Below, one piece after another: positions 55,201 to 64,000 of a DNA stretch of 64,000 nucleotides. The stretch is from Plectranthus barbatus (Eukaryota > Streptophyta > Magnoliopsida > Lamiales > Lamiaceae): NCBI GenBank assembly GCA_026898455.1, contig JAPKLW010000934.1, positions 1 to 64,000 on the forward strand. The letters are read 5' to 3'. The position numbers were made by a program, and so were the translations under genes. Positions within the stretch are counted from its first letter, which is position 1. Each line of letters begins with the position of its first letter. The notes beneath the pieces were generated by a model that searched no databases, was not told the DNA's origin, and saw only the letters and a list, made by a program, of their open reading frames with translations.

Positions 55201-55864
55201 GCCCTTATTCTTACAAGAGATTTTCTCAATCTGTTTAAGCAGCAAAAGGTTAAAACTTAAACCATTATTTATGAGCTCAGAATACCAATCACAATTCACA
55301 AACAATACAAGAAAATGGTACCCACTGAGAGTTTATCCGGGTGGCGATGAACCAATGATTCGATTTCCTCCATTAGAGCTCCACTGCAGAGAACAAGAAA
55401 ACTTATGTAATTGATAGACTTGGATGAACAAGAATGGTTTTTTTTAGCTTTCGGCTTTCCTCTACCAATCACAGCAGCTATATACTCTCACTAGATCAAG
55501 TATTTCATTTCCACATTCAAGGGAAATATACAAAGAAGCATAATTGGGAATTCCTAATACAAAAATGAATAATTAAATAAACCGAATCCAAACCAGTCAA
55601 CTGTCGAATCCACATTAATCAAACAATCCAGCAAATGTCACTACAAAAATATAGTATTAGATCCGATCACACAAAATCAGATACCTTCGAAACAAACACA
55701 AATATTCACCTAGTATGGTAAAGATCGTGATTAATAGGCGTGACATCAGGCGGCTTCGTCCCATTAGCTTCTCCATACGAGAAGGCGGACCTACCCGCAA
55801 ACACCACTAAACACGCGAAAATCAGAAAATTTCCACGGGGATTCAGGCGGCGGCGGAATCCCAT
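52242..55864 (-). CDS. M14-family zinc metallocarboxypeptidase, membrane-anchored (437 aa, 11 exons)
   Basis: A carboxypeptidase A/B-type exopeptidase; it removes C-terminal residues, with the substrate unknown. Exons in transcript order: 55864-55710, 55383-55326, 55230-55120, 54883-54746, 54498-54429, 54334-54279, 54136-54011, 53196-53057, 52855-52783, 52710-52636, 52553-52242; the sum is 1314 nt with a consistent frame. A hydrophobic segment at residues 13-27 acts as signal peptide. Zinc ligands are H113 and E116 (QHGRE) and H234 (NVHSG). Substrate-binding N184/R185 lie in DLNRNW, the tyrosine in DYMYD (295-297), and the catalytic glutamate is E309 (FTFE). A hydrophobic segment near 405-421 suggests a C-terminal membrane anchor. 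All catalytic residues are present. It appears orthologous to Arabidopsis At5g42320. Intron 7 contains a hAT-like MITE. Confidence 0.93.
52930..52968 (+). repeat. Long G tract with G-quadruplex potential in carboxypeptidase intron 8
   Basis: The plus strand carries seven runs of three to six G separated by single A or C, right after an A-run. It is on the template side of the gene, so the transcript would carry the C-rich complement. It lies about 75 bp downstream (in transcript direction 3') of exon 8 start-of-intron sequence and about 75-110 bp before exon 9. Confidence 0.8.
53388..53888. mobile_element. hAT-like MITE (501 bp) in carboxypeptidase intron 7
   Basis: The left end TAGGGGTGAGCAA and the reverse complement of the right end, TAGGGGTCAGCAA, are near-identical inverted repeats. 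A perfect 8-bp duplication, AAGATATC, flanks it (53380-53387 and 53889-53896). The interior is full of AACCGAACCG / CGGTTCGGTT words in inverse orientation, so the whole could fold on itself. No transposase. Confidence 0.9.
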
Positions 55865-56754
55865 TTAAAATCGGCGATCCAAAACGATGAAAATGCAGGA
55901 GCTGTCAAGTTTCATCTCGTCATCATTGGAAAAAGAAAAAAAAAAAAAAAAAACGAGTTGCAGTAAAATCTCAGCCCGCGGCTGCGATCAGCTGGAGCGG
56001 TGGGTCGTCGGAGGATTTACTTGGACAACGACGGCGTCAATGGCGTGTTGTTTGGCTACGTTTTAACGGCTATGATTCTGTCGGATGTTGATGAAAGCTT
56101 TCAATTTTCAACCATGTGCCTCTGCTGTTTTGGGGCAATTTCTTTTTTTTTTTTTTTTGGTTGATTTTAATGATTTACTGCGTTGAATCGGACGGTCGTA
56201 ATTCGTCGCAAACGAGTGGTGATTGGTTGAAATCGAACAGTGGTCGGGCCTGTAATAAATGAGTGACTAGACCACAGTCAACGAAATTTATGTTTTTTTT
56301 TATAGTTAATAAATGAAAAACAAATATTTTTTCTATTCCATATATTAATCTCACTTTTCTTTTTCAGTTGTTTAGCTATATTAATTGTACTCCATCCGTC
56401 CCACTTTCCTTTTTCGTTTGTCCCACCTCAATTGTATCATTACTGAAAAAGGCAATTTTTTCACACTCAACAATAAAATATTAATTTCACTCAACTTACA
56501 TTACACTCACACTCCTTGGTTATTGTGCCCGGTCAACCCGGGATAATTCAGCCGGAACGGAGGGAGTATTTCCTAAAATGAGAAATTTTCACACAGCTCT
56601 CATTTATAATCTCAACCCAATATTTAATAAAATACTAATTTATTTCACCTCCATATACAATTCACAACTCTATCTAATTTCTACTCCAATCAATAACTCC
56701 AACTCAATTTATTTTTTTTACTTTATTTTTCAATAGTCAATATTAATTTTTATT
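55865..56754. other. Promoter side of the carboxypeptidase gene and intergenic DNA
   Basis: The first about 250 bp are less AT-rich and should hold the promoter and leader of the minus-strand gene. Two homopolymer runs occur (A near 55930, T near 56142). A Stowaway MITE lies at 56388-56568. No gene. Confidence 0.7.
56388..56568. repeat. Stowaway-type MITE
   Basis: TACTCCATCCGTCCCAC on the left and GGAACGGAGGGAGTA on the right, body as in the copy at 47142-47334. 181 bp. Confidence 0.88.
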
Positions 56755-56942
56755 TGATAGACCAACAATATTTGCCTCAATGAATAATGTATTATTGAGC
56801 ATGTATATATAGAGTTTACAAGATATGAGAAATCTATCTAAGATATGTACAATTTAGAGAGATATACAAATATATGAATGAATCTAAGAAGATATAGATA
56901 TATCAAGAAGATGTGATATCTTTATGATTATCTATTCTAATA
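56755..56942 (-). repeat. 3' LTR (188 bp) of the second copia element
   Basis: It starts TGATAGACC and ends ATTCTAATA on the plus strand, so the terminus is TG...TA rather than TG...CA. It is 98.4 percent identical to the right LTR by direct comparison. Confidence 0.95.
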
Positions 56943-59900
56943 TCCCCCCTCAAGCGAGATTGTGGGAAGCCGACAACTCGAAGCTTGCTGCGAAAATATT
57001 CGAATAAGGGACGAGGAAGTCCTTTAGTGAAAATATCGGCCACTTGCTCGGAAGACTTAATGAACTCCGTTTGCAGCTTGTTTGCATGAACCAATTCCCG
57101 AACAAAATGATAGTCAATGTCAATATGCTTGGCTCTCTTATGAGCGACCGAATTTTGAGTTAAAAATATCGCACTGATGTTATCACACAGAAGACTCGGC
57201 GGCGCTGGAAGCTGAACACGAAGCTCGAGTAATAAATTTGCAACCCAAATTATTTCGGCAGCAGTATTGGCAAGGGCGCGATATTCAGATTCACAGCTAG
57301 AACGTGAAACCGTTGGCTGCTTCTTAGCACTCCATGAGATTAGGTTTCCTGCAAGAAAAATGGCATAACCATACGTGGAACAGCGAGTGTCAGGGCAACG
57401 GGCCCAATCAGCATCGGAATAGGCGACCAGGTTGCAGCTTTCTCGGCGAGTAAATGTCAGACCATGATTAATTGTACCCTTAACATAGCGAAGAATACGT
57501 TTGACTGTCTGATAATGCTCCTCCGTAGGTGAATGGAGAAACTGGCTTACCAGATTTACAGCGAAGGAGAGATCTGGCCGGGTGATGGTTAAGTACTGAA
57601 GAGCCCCAACCAGTGATCGGTAGAGAGTGACGTCAGTGAAGGGTTTTCCGTCGACCTGTAGAGTTGTGTTGGCAGCAATAGGAGTTGAGACTGGCTTAGA
57701 ATCCAATAAGTCTGTCCGAGATAAGATGTCCCTGGCATACTTGGCTTGAGAAAGGAATAATCCATCCACAGTGTAGGTTACTTCCAGTCCAAGGAAGTAG
57801 GTCAACTGGCCGAGATCCTTTATGGCGAACTCGAAATTCATGGCGTGAATAAAATTGGAGATAGAATCTGCATCATTACCTGTCAGAATTATATCGTCGA
57901 CGTAGACCAAAAGGAACAGAACCACATCGCCTTTGAAGAAAGTGAAGAGAGAAGTGTCTGATTTGCTGCAGCCGAACCCAAGGCGAAGTAGATAATCGCT
58001 GAGCCGAGTGAACCAGGCACGAGGAGCTTGTTTCAAGCCATACAGAGCCTTGGATAGTTTGCAGACATGATTTGGAAACTGCTGATCAGTCTAACCAGGG
58101 GGCTGCTCCATGTAAACAGGAGAAGATAAATTGCCATTGAGGAAGGCGTTTTTGACATCAAGCTGATGAAGCGGCCAGCTGTGGAAGATGGCGAGGCTGA
58201 GAATGACCCGTACTGTCGTTGCCTTGACTACTGGACTGAAGGTATGTGAGAAATCAAGGCCAGGAATCTGAGTGAAACCCCGAGCAACCAATCGTGCCTT
58301 ATGTCGATCGACCGAGCCATCAGATAAGAATTTGGTGCGGAAAACCCACTTGGAACCCACTATATTGGTGTTCTGAGGGCGCGGGACGAGGGTCCAAGTA
58401 TTGTTTCGTCGCAGAGCAGCCATTTCCTCGTCCATAGCAGCCATCCAGTGAGCATGTTTAGCAGCAGACCTGTAACCACGCGGCTCTGAACTAGACAAAA
58501 GAGCATAAAAAAATATAGTGTTAGCAAGATTAGCAACATATCGTGGTCTAAAGATACCGGCCTTGGCTCGAGTGATCATGGGATGAGTGGGCTGCAAGGG
58601 CGGAGGTTGGGCGACGTTAGGGTTAGGGTCGAGATTAGGGTTTTCGGCAATATTAGGGTTAGGGTTAGGGTTTTCGGCAATATTAGGGTTAGGGTTAGGG
58701 TTAGGGTTTTCGGCTGGAGTGGCTGGAGGAACGAAGGAAGGACAGATAGGACAGGGGCCGATTGGCGTGTGTGTTTGGGAAGGGGAATGCGGCGTGGGTT
58801 GGGTGGGATTTGAGTTTAGAGAAGGCAACGTCGAACATGGTTCGAGGAAGGACGAGATTTGAAGAGAGTTTGGGGGCGATGCGGACGAGGATGAGACAAA
58901 GAGAAAGTGGTTCTCATCGAACCTTGCATGGCGAGTAATATAGATACGTGCCGTGGCAGGATCGAAGCACTTAAAACCCTTATGAGTGGAAGAGTATCCT
59001 AGGAAGATGCATGGAAGACTACGAGGGGAAAATTTGGTAGCGGCGTAATCCCTTAAGCAAGGATAGACGCGACAGCCAAACGGGTGGAATGTTGAGTAGG
59101 AAGGAACGGAGCCATAGACAAGCTGGAAAGGAGAATTACCATCTAAAAGAGGAGTAGGGAGACGATTTATTGTATAGACTGCAGTACTAAAAGCATCTAC
59201 CCAGAGGGAGAGGGGAAGGTTGGCGTGGAATAGGGCTGTCAGACCAGTTTCAGTAATATGGCGATGTTTCCGTTCAGCCCTGCCGTTTTGACTAGGTGTA
59301 TATGGACATGAAAGGCGATGGTGAATGCCTTTAGAGAGAAAGAAATCACGGACATTGTGGTTTGTGAATTCCGTTCCCCCATCAGATTGAAAGATTTTTA
59401 TTGAGCGAGAGAATTGATTTTCAACAAAGGCAGTGAAGATTTGTAGATGTTTAAAGAAATCAGATTTTCTTGCTAAAGGATAGAACCATGTAAAACGTGA
59501 GAAATCATCGATGAAGATGACATAGTACCGAAAATTAGAAGTAGAAGTAACAGGTGCAGGGCCCCAGAGATCACAGTGAATTAAATCAAGAACATGCGAA
59601 GAGCGCTTTTTATTAAGATGAAATGGAAGTTTAGAACTTTTTGCAACTTGACAAGAACGACAAAGAGTGCTAGACAAAGAACGACTGGAAAGGGAAATAA
59701 AACCTAGTTTGCTAAGAAGCAGAAGTGACTCGGGCGGAATGTGACCCAAGCGAGTGTGCCAGACATCCATGGATGCTTGCATGGGTCTCGTTCTCGCGCT
59801 GGCAAGAAGAGCTGTGCAATCTCCATCCAGAATGTAGAGGCCATCCTTACGGCGTCCGGTGGCAACAACAAGATTTGTGTTCCGGTTCTGAATAAGAAAG

Positions 59901-61081
59901 GAAGAGTGTGAGAAGATAACACGAAGGGGTGAATCACTGATTAGTTTACTAACTGATAAGAGATTCTTAGTAATAGATGGAACGACAAGGACATTAGAGA
60001 GGTGAAGATGAGAGTTGAGAGATAGGTTACCGGTGTGAGTGATAGGAAGATGAGCACCGTTACCTACAACCACCTGTTGGTTACCAGAATAGGGCTTGGC
60101 ATTGTCAAGGATGGCAGAACTCGAGGTCATGTGAGCAGAGGCACCGGTGTCAATATACCAATCCGATTGATCGGAGGAAGGTATCGAACACCCTGCGGAG
60201 AAGGCTTCGGCCAGATTGGAAGAAGGCGGTGGGCCATATCTTTGAGGACAGTGCGAAGCATAGTGACCATTAGTACGGCAGATCTGACAGTGAGGTGGCC
60301 GTTTTTGATTCTTTTGACCATTGCCCTTCTTCGAATTTTTGTTGTACTGAGGCCGAGAGTCAGTCGGAGGTGGCCCAAGAATGCCACGGCCGGAGGAAGG
60401 AACAGGTTTGCTGTAGAAGGCGACAGAGGAAGGAGCCGGAGGATCCAGGGAAGCTTGGAATAGGGAGAAACTTTCTGCCTTGGCCAGCAAGTCACCGAAT
60501 GAAGGAAGAGTGGGTAGAGCCATCTGAGCAGCGGAGAAGTTGACAAAAGAGGGCCTGAGACCTCGGAGAAACCAGTGAGCCTTGTCAGTGTTGTCGACTG
60601 GTCGACCAATGGCAGATAGCTGATCGCAGATGGATTTGAATGTGCGCCCATATTCACGTACTGAGCGATCACCTTTCTTTAGTAACTGGAGTTCATCTTT
60701 CAGTTGAATTTCCCTGGTTTTGGATTTGTGACTGAAAGAGGATTCAAGGGCAAGCCAGACAGATCGAGAGGAAGCACACCCTAGGGTTTCTGCCATGGCT
60801 TCTTCGGAGAGAGTGGACAGAAGGAGACTGAGGAGGCGTTGGTCTTGTAAACTCCAAGAAGTATATGCCGAATTCACAGTAGAGATGCCTGCGATGTCCG
60901 TAAGGGTTGTGGGCGGAGAGGGATTGGATCCATCGACATAACCAATGAGGTTTTGGCATGTCAGTAGCGGAACGATTTGACCTCGCCATAGGAGATAGTT
61001 AGAGGAAGTGAGTTTTATTGTGTTCATGTGCACAAGAGTTGAGAGAGGAAGAAGATCGGTGACCGGATTTGGATCGGTCAT
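56903..61081 (-). pseudogene. Gag-pol polyprotein of the second copia element, one in-frame stop
   Basis: The frame runs from ATG at 61081 to a TAG at 58091-58093, then continues in the same frame to 56903, about 1392 codons in all. Domains in order: UBN2-type gag (about 1-240), a CCHC zinc knuckle CQICRTNGHYASHC (about 267-280), protease DTGASAH (about 309), integrase zinc region (about 440-480) and its D,D,E core, a Pro/Asn-rich linker with NPN repeats, reverse transcriptase (HQLDVKNAFLNG, then YGLKQAPRAW and YVDDI), and RNase H ending FTKGLP. The stop lies inside reverse transcriptase, just after the MEQPPG motif. All other motifs look whole. A single recent mutation seems to have silenced this copy. 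Confidence 0.94.
58616..58712 (+). repeat. Telomere-like TTAGGG repeats inside the polyprotein linker
   Basis: Blocks of two to four TTAGGG units, separated by TTTTCGGCAATA, occur three times. Read on the minus strand they encode Asn-Pro repeats broken by IAE. The plant telomere unit is TTTAGGG, so this is coding microsatellite expansion rather than a telomere. Confidence 0.85.
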
Positions 61082-61603
61082 AATTGTGGAATAAGGGTTA
61101 GGGTTTAGGAATTAGGGTTAGGGTTTTAAGGAGGCGAGATGACACGCGACTGAGAGGCGTCGCGCGCGGAGGAAGAGAGTGGAGGTGCGGGGGCGAGATG
61201 GTCAGCCGGCTTAAGGCTGGCACGACGGTGATAATTAGGGTTGAGGTTTTTAGGATGGTTTACGGCTAGGGTTTGGAGAGGGAAGGTGAAGCGGGAGCAA
61301 GATGAAGCTACGCGAGCGTGAGGCTCGCGAAGGGAAGTATGTGCGCGAGAGAGAGAGGACGAGGAGGAGAGATGGCCGGCGCGTGAGGCCTGCACGGCGA
61401 TGACGAGGAAGATTAGAGGAAGATTTTCCGCACGAGCGTGAGGCTCGCGAGGGAGAAGAAGATCGCGAGAGAGGGAGTCGGCAGATGTAAGGGCTGCACG
61501 ACGGTGGGGGAGGGAGAGGAAGAGAGAGATGCGGCCGTGAGGGAGAGAGGGAGATAGGCGCAGCTTGAGAGAGGCGAGAGAGGGATAGGTCAGGATCTGA
61601 GTT
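61082..61603 (-). other. Leader of the second copia element
   Basis: 520 bp between the primer-binding site and the gag ATG. It is GC-rich compared with the flanks and contains TTAGGGTTAGGG words (61095-61125) and two similar segments with GCGTGAGGCTCGCGA near 61315 and 61436. Open frames here are not recognisable as proteins. Confidence 0.7.
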
Positions 61604-61615
61604 AGGCTGATACCA

Positions 61616-61803
61616 TGATAGACCAACAATATTTGCCTCAATGAATAATGTAATATTGACCATGTATATATAGAGTTTACAAGATATGAGAAATCTATCT
61701 AAGATATGTACAATTTAGAGAGATATACAAATATATTAATGAATCTAAGAAGATATAGATATATCAAGAAGATGTGATATCTTTATGATTATCTATTCTA
61801 ATA
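61616..61803 (-). repeat. 5' LTR (188 bp) of the second copia element
   Basis: It matches the left LTR except for three substitutions (at 61653, 61660 and 61736 or adjacent positions). It contains a TATATATAG stretch that could be the TATA region when read on either strand. Confidence 0.95.
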
Positions 61804-63438
61804 CTATTAAATTTAAATAATTAACAAAATTATATATATATGGGGTAAAAATACACTATTGAACACTTAACAAAATATTCATTTAGATTAATAGCGAAAT
61901 AAAAATTACAAAACTTGAAATATAAATAAGTAAAGCAAATCATAAAAAAATGCTAGAAATATTAGATCACTTTTACAAAAGAAGTGCAAATTATATATTT
62001 AACTATGAGCTCCAAATTTTTCCCGTATGTGCTCAATCAAGTCCTTTTGAAGGGTGTGATGAGTTTTTCTCTATTGTGAAGTTGACCTCTATTAACCATA
62101 TACACAATAAATAGTTCGGATTATTTGGATTCATAACTTCCAATACCTGAAAATATATTAGAGCTAATGTGATAAAAAATGTGTGGAAAATAAAGATTTT
62201 TTGTTGAAACATATCAATATTAGGCTCTATTTATTAAAAAAAAAATTGATATAATTTTTTATTTTTTATTATTCACTAGTAATACACCCGCGCGATGCAC
62301 AACCAACATCTAGATTCGTATTTCTAATATTAAAATATAATTAACATTTTATATATTTTTTCACACATATATAAAATATTTATCTATCGATAATAATTAT
62401 TTTTTTATCACCCAAAGTTATATATACAAATGTCAATTACATATATAAATTTTGACTAAATTAAACAAATTACCTGCATATATTTGATAAAAGTCAAAGA
62501 AGTGGAGTAAGCACAAAATCTATAAAATAAGACATCCATTTACAAAGTGAGTACAACTAAAATGAAAAAATTACACATGTATTTTATACAATTAAATTAG
62601 GTATTTCTCATAAATATATTTTGATCTGTATTCATCCATAACTATGATAATAGATAAATTATTATGGACAGATTAAAATTACACAAAAAAAGAGAGAGAG
62701 TAGAGTTAACCAATATTTATAAAAATAAGACTCTATTTACAGAAAAACTCCAACTTATAAAGAAAATTATACTTAATATAAAATATATTAAAGAAATTTA
62801 AGCAAAGATTATTTAATATTTTTTAGAAAAAAGCGATGAGTTTAGTTTTATTAAAATCATATTATCGTTTAAGAAAAATAGAAATGAATAAAGTTATCAT
62901 AAAATTCACAAAAAATGTTACTCATATATTACAAAATTCAACTTTAATGATAAAGAAGTCATACTTCAATCTTTCAAATAAATTAATAATTAAAATAAAG
63001 TAAAATAGAATACTAAAACATTAATTTGGTGAAGCGTAATAATTTTTTAAGAAGGTATGATATTTTGAAATAATATTTATTGATGTGACAATTTTGCGAG
63101 GGAAAGTGACATTTTTGTAAATTCTGTAAACGTCTTGCTTATATATTATATATAATCTTATTATTTATAATATTTAATTATCCAATCAAATACCACCAAA
63201 CGATAACAAATGATTGGATGATCCATCCATAACACTTGTAGCAATGACACTGCCCTTGTGGCTATGAATGGGGTAATCTAATAAAATATTATTTTCACTC
63301 TCACAATAAAGTACATCATTTGTTGTGTAAAAATACATCATGCAATATTTATAAGAGAAAAATATGTTATTTGCAAAAAACATCATTTATTATATAAAAA
63401 TAATTAATTATTGAATAAAATACATCATTACTAAAAAA

Positions 63439-63623
63439 TACTCCCTCCGTCCCATTGAAGTAGTCCCACTTTTCTTTTTTATTTGTCCCATAGAATAGTC
63501 TCATTTTCCTAAAATGGCAACCTTTTTCACACTCACCAATAAAATATTAATTCCACTACACTCACAACCCTTAATTCCCGTGCCGAAAAGAAAAGGGACT
63601 ACTTCACCGGGACGGAGGGAGTA
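63439..63623. repeat. Stowaway-type MITE, both ends intact
   Basis: TACTCCCTCCGTCCCATTG on the left and GGGACGGAGGGAGTA on the right, flanked by TA. Near-consensus copy. 185 bp. Confidence 0.92.
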
Positions 63624-63714
63624 ATTACTTACTCAATTGAAATATATGGATAAATTTAAACTCATTTTGCAAGAAAAACATCATGAGTTGGTCTGCTATA
63701 AGTTATTATTAATA

Positions 63715-63865
63715 TATTCCCTTCGTCCCGTTTAAATTATTTCATTTTTCTTTTCCTATGTTCCATTTATTAGTTTAACTACCAAATTATTAATTTACTT
63801 ATCTCTATTTTCTTTGTTATTGTGCCAAAAATAAATAAGACAATTTAAAGGAGACTGAGTGAGTA
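63715..63865. repeat. Stowaway-like MITE, worn
   Basis: TATTCCCTTCGTCCCG on the left and GAGACTGAGTGAGTA on the right. The body has TTATTGTGCCAAAAATAAATAAGACAATTTAAA. 151 bp. Confidence 0.65.
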
Positions 63866-64000
63866 CAATATAAATAAATAATCCACACTTATTAATAAAA
63901 TTGTATTTTTTTAATAAGAATTCATTTATTTAAATTCACACGCCCGAATATTCGAAAAAACTCGAACATGTGATCTCTTGATCAAATTGATTGCATTTTT

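Larger units (their letters stand above)
56755..61803 (-). mobile_element. Young, nearly intact Ty1/copia retrotransposon (5049 bp)
   Basis: Two 188-bp LTRs (56755-56942 and 61616-61803) differ at only 3 positions. The primer-binding site (61604-61615, minus strand TGGTATCAGCCT) directly abuts the right LTR, and a polypurine tract (56943-56955, minus strand GCTTGAGGGGGGA) abuts the left one. The interior is a single gag-pol frame broken by one stop. Flanking 5-mers are TTATT and CTATT (4 of 5). The compact LTRs and one-frame polyprotein resemble the small RE1/Retrofit-type copia elements. Confidence 0.95.
61804..64000. other. AT-rich intergenic DNA at the right end of the window
   Basis: No gene is recognised in 2.2 kb. 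A terminal-type motif ACTAGTAATACACCCGCGCG lies at 62275-62294, and two Stowaway-like MITEs lie near the end. The last 100 bp have a CGCCCGAATATTCGAAAAA phrase typical of repeats but without a partner here. Confidence 0.7.

Noticed and set aside
58583..58862. Antisense open frames over the TTAGGG repeats, or an interstitial telomere
   Set aside because: The repeats are in frame with the retrotransposon polyprotein on the other strand, and the plant telomere unit is TTTAGGG.
61126..61663. Open frames of 137-171 codons in the leader of the second copia element
   Set aside because: Low-complexity Ser/Arg/Pro sequence with no gag homology; the true gag starts at 61081.

Overview
The window is nuclear DNA of a dicot, most probably a Lamiales species of the mint-family type. 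The evidence is spliced genes with GT-AG introns, a seven-exon monoterpene synthase of the TPS-b class, plant-only gene families (BSK1, DUF241, DUF760, the plastid PPR protein CRP1), a plant tRNA-Phe, Ty1/copia elements and more than a dozen Stowaway-type MITEs. Intergenic DNA is AT-rich. One run of 10 N (13840-13849) marks an assembly gap.

Layout. 1-7701: a degenerate Ty1/copia retrotransposon on the minus strand, with only the tip of its 3' LTR inside the window; it abuts the end of an older LTR (7702-8132). 8133-9994: intergenic DNA with a MITE and a solo LTR that ends about 280 bp before the terpene synthase start. 9995-13480: an intact plastid-type monoterpene synthase (+, 7 exons, 598 aa). 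14376-14448: tRNA-Phe(GAA). 15325-20238: BSK1-type receptor-like cytoplasmic kinase (-, 9 exons, 492 aa). 20344-28659: a repeat-rich stretch with many MITEs and a 1.65-kb solo LTR flanked by a perfect 5-bp duplication. 28660-29565: single-exon DUF241 protein (-). 31060-31366: Ty3/gypsy integrase scrap. 32671-37060: WD40 protein of the EIPR1/TSSC1 family (-, 13 exons). 38565-42634: O-fucosyltransferase-family protein (-, 10 exons). 43278-46833: DUF760 plastid-type protein (+, 7 exons), head-to-head with the previous gene. 48196-50739: CRP1-like PPR protein (+, 4 exons). 52242-55864: M14 metallocarboxypeptidase (-, 11 exons). 56755-61803: a young, nearly complete Ty1/copia element (-) with 188-bp LTRs differing at 3 positions. 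61804-64000: AT-rich DNA with two MITEs.

The exon chains were built by hand from splice consensus, reading frame and family knowledge; in all seven multi-exon genes the exon lengths add up to an open frame ending at a stop. The genes do not form a pathway or cluster: one specialised-metabolism gene sits beside conserved housekeeping or organelle genes. The CRP1/carboxypeptidase neighbourhood appears to match the Arabidopsis pair At5g42310/At5g42320, suggesting conserved microsynteny.

I found no clearly new molecular system. The most striking structures are a three-level nest of transposons in one intron, clean target-site duplications for several non-autonomous elements (hAT-like MITEs, a SINE, a solo LTR), a GC-AG intron in BSK1, a three-copy hairpin-repeat family, and a GC-rich island in the leader of the first retrotransposon.
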